Below, in pieces: positions 1 through 7,586 of a DNA stretch of 64,000 nt. The stretch is from JASGCL01 sp965262775 (GTDB taxonomy: Bacteria > Pseudomonadota > Alphaproteobacteria > JASGCL01). Position 1 is the first letter of the stretch. Each line of letters begins with the position of its first letter. The stretch spans positions 434,001-498,000 of the forward strand of contig CBDHFT010000001.1 of assembly GCA_965262775.1 (NCBI GenBank), given 5' to 3'. The notes under the pieces were generated by a model, which was given only the letters and a program-made list of their open reading frames with translations, had not been told where the DNA came from and searched no databases. The position numbers and the translations under genes were made by a program.

Positions 1-1
1 T

Positions 2-1771
2 GCCGCGCAACCCGCGGGCGCATCATCGGCCAGCCACGGTGAACGTCGTGCCTATGTATGTTGTTATGACCCGAAAGACAATCGAACCTTGAGCGGGATT
101 GTCAACATCACCACCCAGAAATTGGAATCGTGGCAAGCCGTGACCGACGGCGGGCAAGCCAGGATAGTTGCCGACGAATATTTTGCGGCGGGTATGATGG
201 TGATAAAGGATGAAAATTTTATTGCCGCCTGTAAAAAACGCGGCATAACCGACATGAACCGCGTTTTGGTGGAACCATGGGCGGCGGGCAATTTCGGCGT
301 GAAGGAGGAAGAAGGAAAAAGAATAGCCTATGGCCAATGTTGGTATTCTGACGAAAGTTTGGATAATCCTTATGCTCGGCCCATCGCGGGCCTGCACCCG
401 ATTATTGATTTGCAAAACATGACGATATTACGCATTGACGATTTTGGCGTCGCCCCCTTACCGCCCGACACAGGTAAGTTAAAGGTTGATAAACCGCGTA
501 GCGATATCAAACCATTGCAAATTATTCAACCCGAAGGGCCCAGTTTTGAAGTCGAGGGGCATTTGGTAAAATGGCAAAAATGGCATATTCGTATTGGGTT
601 TAATGTGCGCGAAGGAATTATTTTGCATGATATCAAATATGAAGATAAGGGGCAATTGCGTCCTATCATCTATCGTGCTTCGATGCCTGAAATGGTGGTG
701 CCCTATGGCCACCCAGGCAAGGGGCATTTTCGCCGCAATGCCTTCGACAATGGTGAATATGGCGTGGGGCAGTATTTTGATTCATTATCATTGGGTTGTG
801 ATTGCGTGGGCGAAATAAAATATTTTGACGCCGATATTCATGATTGGCGCGGCAACCCCAAAAAAATTAAAAACGCCATTTGCATGCACGAAGAAGATTA
901 TGGCCTGTTATGGAAATTCACCAACGCTTACAAGGCTGATTTGCCAACCTATCGCGCGCGGTCGCGGCGGTTGGTTATTTCGGGCCTGTCGACCATTGGC
1001 AATTATGTTTATGGTTTCTTTTGGTATTTTTACCAAGACGGCACGATTGGCGTCGAAATAAAAGCCACGGGGATTCCCTTCCCCTCGGGCCTGCATCAGG
1101 CGGTGGAAAATGATTATGGCGAAACGGTGGCACCGTTTGTCGCGTTGCATAGTCATCAACATTGTTTTTCATTCCGTTTTGACATGGCGATTGACGGCGA
1201 TAAAAACGCGGTGCGCGAAATGAATTTCGCGGGTGAGAAAATAGGGGCGAGCAACCCCTATGGCAATGTCATCCACGCTTTGGAAACTCCTTTGAAAACT
1301 GAAAAAATGGCGCAACGCAATCTTGATATTGCCACGGCGCGTTATTGGCGGGTGGTCAACCCCAACAGCAAAAATGCCATGGGCAAACCCGTGGGTTATA
1401 AATTGGCGGCGGGGATTAACGCCCTGCCATTTTTGGATGAAAATGCCCCCGTGGCACGCCGCGCGCAATTTATGTTCAAACATTTTTGGGCAACGCAATA
1501 TCGCCCCGACGAAATTTATCCCGCGGGTTGGTTCCCCAACCAACATGCTGGGGGCGAGGGCTTACCCAAATGGACCGCGGCCGACCGTAATTTAGAAAAT
1601 GAAAATGTTGTGGTGTGGTATACCCTCAACCTGCACCATTTGGCGCGGTTAGAGGATTGGCCCATTCAACCCGTGCTCTATGCCAATTTTCATTGGATGG
1701 CCGATGGATTTTTTGACCAAAACCCAGGGATGGATGTTCCCGCCCCCAACAAGGCTGGCCATTGCCATTGA
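2..1771 (+). CDS. Copper-containing primary amine oxidase (3' part)
   Basis: Topaquinone- and copper-dependent amine oxidase, which oxidises primary amines to aldehydes with release of ammonia and hydrogen peroxide. The frame is already open at base 2 and 589 codons are visible, so only the N-terminus (probably under 100 residues) lies outside the window. Visible family marks, in order: the catalytic-base region AFDNGEYGVG, the cysteine pair LGCDC, the quinone tyrosine in STIGNYVYG (codon 1004-1006), the copper ligands in HSHQH, and the third histidine in LNLHHLARLEDWP. Oddity: the residue after the quinone tyrosine is Val (GTT) where the family has Asp or Glu. The first ATG inside the window (89) is internal and is not the true start. 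Substrate cannot be told. Confidence 0.93.
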   Translation, partial: AAQPAGASSASHGERRAYVCCYDPKDNRTLSGIVNITTQKLESWQAVTDGGQARIVADEYFAAGMMVIKDENFIAACKKRGITDMNRVLVEPWAAGNFGVKEEEGKRIAYGQCWYSDESLDNPYARPIAGLHPIIDLQNMTILRIDDFGVAPLPPDTGKLKVDKPRSDIKPLQIIQPEGPSFEVEGHLVKWQKWHIRIGFNVREGIILHDIKYEDKGQLRPIIYRASMPEMVVPYGHPGKGHFRRNAFDNGEYGVGQYFDSLSLGCDCVGEIKYFDADIHDWRGNPKKIKNAICMHEEDYGLLWKFTNAYKADLPTYRARSRRLVISGLSTIGNYVYGFFWYFYQDGTIGVEIKATGIPFPSGLHQAVENDYGETVAPFVALHSHQHCFSFRFDMAIDGDKNAVREMNFAGEKIGASNPYGNVIHALETPLKTEKMAQRNLDIATARYWRVVNPNSKNAMGKPVGYKLAAGINALPFLDENAPVARRAQFMFKHFWATQYRPDEIYPAGWFPNQHAGGEGLPKWTAADRNLENENVVVWYTLNLHHLARLEDWPIQPVLYANFHWMADGFFDQNPGMDVPAPNKAGHCH

Positions 1772-1829
1772 TTCTTCATCATAAATATTGATATGGTTTA
1801 TGGCGGTTGCGTTATAAAAAAATCATGTC

Positions 1830-2279
1830 ATGAAAAGCGAAGAACATTTTTTTACCATTGGGTATGAGGGGCGCAAGATAGACGATTATATAGAATCGCT
1901 CTTGGCGCATGGCGTCAAGGTTTTGATTGATGTGCGGCGCAACCCCATCAGCCGTAAAAAAGGTTTTTCCAAAAATTCCTTGGCGGGGTTTTTACGCAAC
2001 CACCATATTGATTACATTCACATGCCCGAATTGGGAATTTCATCCGACCAGCGAAAGAATATAAAAACCGACGATGATTATAAAAAATTATTCATCCATT
2101 ATAAAAAAAATGAATTGGCGGAAAACCAAACTTCGATTCGAAAAATCATCGATATTTTACAAATCAACAAACGCGTGGCGATAACATGTTTTGAAAGAGA
2201 AGTTGAAAAATGCCACCGCCATTGCGTCAGCCAAGCGGTGGCAACACTTCACGGCCATTTGTTGGTTGAGGATATTTAA
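1830..2279 (+). CDS. DUF488 family protein
   Basis: A 149-residue protein of the DUF488 family, whose biochemical role is not established. It begins with the family-typical FTIGYEGR segment, then IDVRRNP near residue 37, and ends with the conserved cysteine/histidine stretch CFEREVEKCHRHC near residues 118-130. Length fits the family. It sits alone on the plus strand, 58 bases after the amine oxidase and converging on the DUF1289 gene. A link with the amine oxidase is possible but unsupported. Confidence 0.85.
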   Translation: MKSEEHFFTIGYEGRKIDDYIESLLAHGVKVLIDVRRNPISRKKGFSKNSLAGFLRNHHIDYIHMPELGISSDQRKNIKTDDDYKKLFIHYKKNELAENQTSIRKIIDILQINKRVAITCFEREVEKCHRHCVSQAVATLHGHLLVEDI

Positions 2280-2328
2280 ATGTTTCTTGCGACCAAAAAA
2301 TTCTTCGCTTGATGGGGTTACGCAAACC

Positions 2329-2568
2329 TTACCCCCGCCGTCTGGGTCTTTCGCTGGCTTTGCTAACCATGCCATGTTCGCGGCGTCTTATTTTTAATTG
2401 TTGCAATATGTCCCATTTTTCTTGTTCGGACGCCGTTGACCAAACTTTAATTTCGGGAATGGTGCGTAAACAACCGCGGCAATATTTGCGCTCGGCATCC
2501 ATCTCGCAAATTCCCATGCACGGGCTGGGCAGTGAAAAACTCAAATGGTTGACTTGTCCGTTGGTCAT
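2329..2568 (-). CDS. DUF1289 small Fe-S/zinc-like protein
   Basis: A 79-residue protein of the DUF1289 (YdhL-like) family, function unknown. The family cysteine pattern is visible: SPCMGICEM near residues 15-23 and YCRGCLRTIPEIKVW near residues 29-43, which could bind a metal or cluster. It starts 43 bases downstream of the formate dehydrogenase stop on the same strand, so the two may be cotranscribed. The tail after residue 60 is basic and low in complexity. Confidence 0.8.
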   Translation of the reverse strand: MTNGQVNHLSFSLPSPCMGICEMDAERKYCRGCLRTIPEIKVWSTASEQEKWDILQQLKIRRREHGMVSKASERPRRRG

Positions 2569-2611
2569 GATGGGCGTTGGTTAAGGGCGAAATGGTTTGC
2601 GAATAATTTGT

Positions 2612-5473
2612 TTATAAACCCGCACGGCGGTTGTGCCCCATTTTGCTGCGGGTGCTGGTTTTCATAACCTTGGCCGCGCAAAATTTAAATTCGGGAATTT
2701 TCCCAAACGGATCCAATTTTGGGTTGGTAAGCATGTTGGCGGCCCCTTCGGCGAAGCAGAACGGCACAAACACCGTGCCTGGCGCGACATCGCGGTCGGC
2801 GCGCGCCGCCACGGTTATGGTGCCGCGCCTGGTCGCAATGGTTACCGCATCGCCCTGCTGCAATTTTTTCTGTTCCATATCACGCGGGTGCAGGTGCGCC
2901 ACCGCCCCTGGCTCCATGCCGTCTAAAATTTTTGCACGGCGCGTCATGGCGCCCGTGTGCCAATGTTCCAACAAACGACCCGTGGTTAAAATGGTCGGGA
3001 ATTGTTTATCGGGCAATTCGTCGGGTGGCAACAAATCAACGGGTATCAATTTCATTTTGCCCGAAGCGGTGGGGAAGCCATCATCAAAAATAACCGCCTT
3101 GCCTGGTTTTTCATCAACGCAAGGATATGTCACCGCACCTTCGCGCTGTAAACGCTCCCACGAAATGCCCTTTATCGATGGCATGGTTTGGCGCATTTCT
3201 TCATAAACTTCGCTCACATCTTTATATTGCCAACCCAAACCCAATTCGCGGGCTATCAATTGAATAATTTCCCAATCCTGTTTGCACTCGCCCATTAATT
3301 TTAACGCGGGATAACCCATCTGCACTTGGCGATTGCTGTTGGTAAAGGTTCCCATTTTTTCGGGGTAAGACGACGACGGCAAAATAACATCGGCGAAGAC
3401 GCAAGTCTCGGTCAGGAAAATTTCTTGGCATAATAAAAAATCAAGTTTGGCCAATGCCTGGCGCGCATGCTCGGCGTCGGGGTCGCTCATCGCGGGGTTT
3501 TCACCCATGATATACATGGCGCGAATTTCGCCCTTTAATATTTCGCCCAAAATTTCAACCACGGTGAAACCGCGTTTGGGGTCAAGTTTGGTATGCCAGA
3601 AATCTTCGTAAAATTTTCTCACCGCGGCATTTTCAACCAACTTGTAATCAGGAAAAAACATGGGGATAAGCCCCGCGTCCGAAGCCCCCTGCACATTGTT
3701 TTGACCGCGTAATGGGTGCAGACCCGTGCCAACCTTACCAATTTGCCCCGTGATACCCGCCAAAGCAATCAAGCAACGGGCGTTGTCGGTGCCATGCACA
3801 TGTTGAGAAACCCCCATGCCCCAAAAAATAATCGACCGTGGCGCGGTGGCGTAGGCCCGTGCGACCTCGCGGATTTCTTCGGCGGAAATGCCGCAAATCT
3901 TTGCCATTTTTTCGGGGGTGAAACCTTTGTTGCGTTCCTTGACCGATGGGAAATGCTCAACATTTTTTTTGATATAATCGTGATTAACCAAATCTTCTTC
4001 GATGATGCAATTTATCATGGCGGAGAGCAAGGCAACATCCGTCCCCGATTTAAATTGCAAATGTTTCCAAGCATGGCGCGACAAACCACTGCGGCGTGGA
4101 TCCATAACGATTAATTTTTTGCCAAGTTTGGCGGCTTGTTTAAAAAAGGTAGCAGCCACAGGATGATTTTCGGTTGGGCGCGCGCCGATAACGATAATAA
4201 GGTCAGCTTCCAAAGCATCGGTGAAGGGGGCCGACACCGCGCCCGATGCTATCCCCTCCATCAATGCGGCGACCGACGACGCGTGGCACAAACGGGTGCA
4301 ATGGTCGATGTTGTTGTTATGAAAACCCGTCCGCACCAATTTTTGCAAAAGATAAGCCTCTTCGTTGGAACCCTTGGCCGAGCCAAAGGCGGCAAAACCC
4401 TTGGGCCCTTGGGTTGCCATGACCTTGGCAAATTGCTTGCCGATGATACCAATGGCTTCATCCCAACTGCCGCGGCGGAAATATTGGTCAATATTTTTTT
4501 GGTTTATTTGGTCATCCCACTTCTTGGGTGGGGCGTCGGCACGGCGGATAAGCGGGTATTGCAAACGGTCGCCATGGCGGGCGTAATCCATGCCAAATCG
4601 TCCTTTGACGCATAATCGATTTTGGTTGGCGGGGCCGTCGCGGCCATCAACCTTGACAATAAAATCCATGCCCGTTTTTTTATCTTCGCTGGTGCTGATG
4701 GTGGTTTGGCAACCAACCCCGCAAAATGGGCAACCGCTTTTGGTCTCGGTTAATTCCATATGTTTAAAATCACCAACTTCCAAATTTTTATATTCTGGCA
4801 CCAATTTATCCTCGGCCTTCACAATTTGGGTTTGTGGCAACAACGCCCCCGTGGGGCAGGCCGCCACGCATTCGCCACAGGCAACGCATGTCGAATCGCC
4901 CATGGGGTTATGTTGGTCAAAAATAATTTCGCTGTCAAAACCGCGTTGCGCCATGCCAATCACATCGTTGACTTGAACTTCACGGCATGCACGCACGCAT
5001 AAATTACATTGTATGCAAGCATCCAACTGCACCGCCATGGCGGGGTGCGATAAATCCTCGGCCATGTTGGCGCGCGCGGTATTTTTGGGGAATCGGCTTT
5101 CGGTTGGGAATTGGTGGGTCGCGACCATTTTGGCAAATTGCCCGTCGGGATTTTTAAATTCGTTGTTTTTATCTTTGGGCTGGTCAGCCAGCAACATTTC
5201 AAACACCAATTCGCGCGATTTTTTTGCCCGCGCGCTGTTGGTGGTGACAACCATGCCTGGTTGCGCCTTGCGCAGGCACGATGCCGCCAAAACCCGCTCG
5301 CCCTTAACCTCCACCATGCAGGCGCGGCAATTACCGTCGGCGCGATAGCCAGGCTTGGGCAGGTAGCATAGATGAGGAATCTCCACCCCGCAACGTTGTG
5401 CGACTTGCCAAATTGTTTCGTCCTTTTCAAAAGGAACAGTCTGGTCGTTTAAAGTTAGGGTATTATTACTCAT
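2612..5473 (-). CDS. fdhA: Formate dehydrogenase alpha subunit (Mo/W-bis-MGD, Cys form)
   Basis: Catalytic subunit of a molybdenum- or tungsten-dependent formate dehydrogenase, oxidising formate to CO2, probably for NAD reduction. The 953 residues show an N-terminal [2Fe-2S] ferredoxin domain (CGVEIPHLCY, GNCRACMVEV), a His-rich NuoG-like segment, two [4Fe-4S] motifs (CIQCNLCVRAC and CVACGECVAACP), a further CPFCGVGCQ cluster motif, then the molybdopterin domains. At the site that holds selenocysteine in E. coli FdhF (VUHGPSV) this protein has LCHASSV, so it is a cysteine enzyme. No beta/gamma subunit genes or fdhD are next to it, so partners must lie elsewhere or the subunit acts with other carriers. 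moaC for cofactor synthesis is at 22.6 kb. Confidence 0.92.
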   Translation of the reverse strand: MSNNTLTLNDQTVPFEKDETIWQVAQRCGVEIPHLCYLPKPGYRADGNCRACMVEVKGERVLAASCLRKAQPGMVVTTNSARAKKSRELVFEMLLADQPKDKNNEFKNPDGQFAKMVATHQFPTESRFPKNTARANMAEDLSHPAMAVQLDACIQCNLCVRACREVQVNDVIGMAQRGFDSEIIFDQHNPMGDSTCVACGECVAACPTGALLPQTQIVKAEDKLVPEYKNLEVGDFKHMELTETKSGCPFCGVGCQTTISTSEDKKTGMDFIVKVDGRDGPANQNRLCVKGRFGMDYARHGDRLQYPLIRRADAPPKKWDDQINQKNIDQYFRRGSWDEAIGIIGKQFAKVMATQGPKGFAAFGSAKGSNEEAYLLQKLVRTGFHNNNIDHCTRLCHASSVAALMEGIASGAVSAPFTDALEADLIIVIGARPTENHPVAATFFKQAAKLGKKLIVMDPRRSGLSRHAWKHLQFKSGTDVALLSAMINCIIEEDLVNHDYIKKNVEHFPSVKERNKGFTPEKMAKICGISAEEIREVARAYATAPRSIIFWGMGVSQHVHGTDNARCLIALAGITGQIGKVGTGLHPLRGQNNVQGASDAGLIPMFFPDYKLVENAAVRKFYEDFWHTKLDPKRGFTVVEILGEILKGEIRAMYIMGENPAMSDPDAEHARQALAKLDFLLCQEIFLTETCVFADVILPSSSYPEKMGTFTNSNRQVQMGYPALKLMGECKQDWEIIQLIARELGLGWQYKDVSEVYEEMRQTMPSIKGISWERLQREGAVTYPCVDEKPGKAVIFDDGFPTASGKMKLIPVDLLPPDELPDKQFPTILTTGRLLEHWHTGAMTRRAKILDGMEPGAVAHLHPRDMEQKKLQQGDAVTIATRRGTITVAARADRDVAPGTVFVPFCFAEGAANMLTNPKLDPFGKIPEFKFCAAKVMKTSTRSKMGHNRRAGL

Positions 5474-5653
5474 GATGGTTGCTCGTGCCGATGGAAATTA
5501 TCATAGACTTTTTTATTACTAAAGGGAAGTGGGTGCAAAAACAAACATAAAAAATCGCGATAACGCCACCCGATATGTTTGCCGCAGTCAAAACAGAGGG
5601 GGGCGGGCACGGCGCGGGGCTAGCAGTTGTGTTTTCTCCTATAATGGTCTAGA

Positions 5654-7333
5654 ATGGCAACGGAAAAAGAAAGCATGACCGACGATAAACTCCCCCCCGA
5701 TTCTGATATTCCATCAAAAAAATCAGTTGAAAAGCCCGATGGGACAAAGATACCCCAAGGTTCATCGCCCAGCGACACCCCCAAGCAAAGCCATAAAAAT
5801 GCAAAAGGCAGTGGTAAGCAGGCTGGCGACGCGTCTGACAAAAAAACCACCGAGGTTAAAAATGCCGACGGCAAAGATTCCAAAACCGATGATAAACATG
5901 ATAACGAGGCTGGCGAGGAAGCAACCCATGAAGCTGGCGATGATGTTAAAAAGATAAAGGCTATTTTGTCTTGCTCCTTTTGCAGTAAGAAGCAACAAGA
6001 TGTTCAAAAATTGATAGCAGGCCCTGGGGTTTATATTTGTAACGAATGCGTTGCCCTGTGCAATGACATTGTTGCCGAACAAAAACCCCAATTGCGTTCG
6101 GTGGATGGCGCGGGTTTTTCTGACCTGGTGGCCCTCACCCCGCAAAAAATTGCTGACTTCCTCAATCAATATATTATTGGCCAGGGTAAGGCCAAAACGA
6201 TTTTGGCGGTGGCGGTTTACAACCATTACAAACGTTTGAAACATTTAGAACAATTAATCAGCAGCGGCGCAAAAAATAATAAATCATCCACAACCCCCGA
6301 ATTGCAAAAATCAAATATCTTGCTGTTGGGCCCGACGGGCAGTGGTAAAACCCTGCTGGCGCAAACCCTGGCCAAATTGCTCGACGTCCCCTTCACCATT
6401 GCCGATGCCACCACCCTGACCGAGGCTGGCTACGTGGGCGAGGATGTAGAAAATATTCTGGTCAGGCTGCTGCAAGCCGCCGATTATGACATGGCACGGG
6501 CCGAGAAGGGGATAGTCTATATCGATGAAATAGATAAAATCAGTCGCAAATCGGAACATCCATCCATCACCCGCGATGTTTCGGGCGAAGGGGTTCAGCA
6601 GGCTCTGCTAAAAATTATTGAAGGCACCATAGCGTCGGTCCCACCCCAAGGTGGCCGCAAACACCCCCAGCAAGATTTTTTAAAAATGGACACCAGCAAT
6701 ATTTTGTTTATTTGCGGTGGTTCCTTCGCGGGGATAGAAAAAATTATTGAGGCTCGCTCGACCAAGACCAGCATAGGATTCCATGCCCAACCATTGGTGC
6801 GCGACAAAGACATTGCCGATAGGCATAATGAATTTTTGCAAAAGGTCGAGGCAGGCGATTTGATAAAATATGGTTTGATACCCGAATTTGTTGGCCGTTT
6901 GCCCGTGGTGGCGGTGTTGCATGATTTGGATAAAAAAGCCTTGATAGAAATCCTCACCAAACCCAAAAACGCCCTGTTGCGGCAATACCAAACATTGTTT
7001 GATTGGGATGGCGCGACATTGACCATGACCGATGAGGCATTGGAAAAAATTGCCGACCTGGCCCTGAAGAAAAAAACGGGGGCGCGAGGCTTGCGGGCTA
7101 TCTTAGAAAAATTATTAACCGACACCATGTTTCATTTGCCCAATTGGCAGCAGGCCGTGGTTGACGGTGGCAAAAAAGTTACCGAAGTCATTTTCAACGG
7201 CGAAACGGTGGAATCATTAAGCAAAGACATTATCAACGACAGCAAAGACAGCGAACAAAAAAATGATGACGCCATGAACAAGGCTGGTCGCCCACTTATT
7301 ATTTATGACAAGGGTGAAAAGAAGCCAGCTTAA
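5654..7333 (+). CDS. clpX: ATP-dependent Clp protease ATP-binding subunit ClpX
   Basis: AAA+ unfoldase that recognises tagged substrates and feeds ClpP. The zinc-binding domain has Cys107, Cys110, Cys129 and Cys132 (CSFC ... CNEC). Walker A is GPTGSGKT and Walker B is VYIDEIDK. At 559 residues it is about 135 longer than usual: residues 1-100 are a hydrophilic, Lys/Asp/Glu-rich leader before the zinc finger, with no resemblance to a known ClpX domain. A second in-frame ATG at 5675 would shorten it by only 7 residues. A perfect TATAAT lies at 5640-5645, so a transcript from it would start almost at the ATG (leaderless), but no good -35 box is seen. lon follows at 254 bases. clpP is 47 kb away with tig. 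Confidence 0.95.
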   Translation: MATEKESMTDDKLPPDSDIPSKKSVEKPDGTKIPQGSSPSDTPKQSHKNAKGSGKQAGDASDKKTTEVKNADGKDSKTDDKHDNEAGEEATHEAGDDVKKIKAILSCSFCSKKQQDVQKLIAGPGVYICNECVALCNDIVAEQKPQLRSVDGAGFSDLVALTPQKIADFLNQYIIGQGKAKTILAVAVYNHYKRLKHLEQLISSGAKNNKSSTTPELQKSNILLLGPTGSGKTLLAQTLAKLLDVPFTIADATTLTEAGYVGEDVENILVRLLQAADYDMARAEKGIVYIDEIDKISRKSEHPSITRDVSGEGVQQALLKIIEGTIASVPPQGGRKHPQQDFLKMDTSNILFICGGSFAGIEKIIEARSTKTSIGFHAQPLVRDKDIADRHNEFLQKVEAGDLIKYGLIPEFVGRLPVVAVLHDLDKKALIEILTKPKNALLRQYQTLFDWDGATLTMTDEALEKIADLALKKKTGARGLRAILEKLLTDTMFHLPNWQQAVVDGGKKVTEVIFNGETVESLSKDIINDSKDSEQKNDDAMNKAGRPLIIYDKGEKKPA

Positions 7334-7586
7334 AAACAATAGCCCAAAAAACAAACCGCAACATAACCACAAAAAGATAGTAGTTTTATTTTTTGATGAG
7401 GGTGGCTTTATGCCTCTTGTAATTTTTATATAGGATACCTATCTTAGGGTTGTTAAGGATGCGATGGAATGCTTGTTCAGATATCCTTTGGGCATGGTAT
7501 TTGCAAATTAACAAAATGATAACCAAGCGAAGGCAAATTGTATTATAAAACACGGAATAAAAATAAGAATAACCAGGTAAGAGCAA

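Noticed and set aside
2612..5473. Selenocysteine-containing formate dehydrogenase
   Set aside because: The frame runs through the active site with a Cys codon at the Sec position (LCHASSV). There is no in-frame TGA, so no SECIS is needed.
7386..7586. 66-codon minus-strand frame in the clpX-lon gap
   Set aside because: It reads across the lon promoter/leader region, has no ribosome site and no recognisable family. Probably chance in an AT-rich gap.
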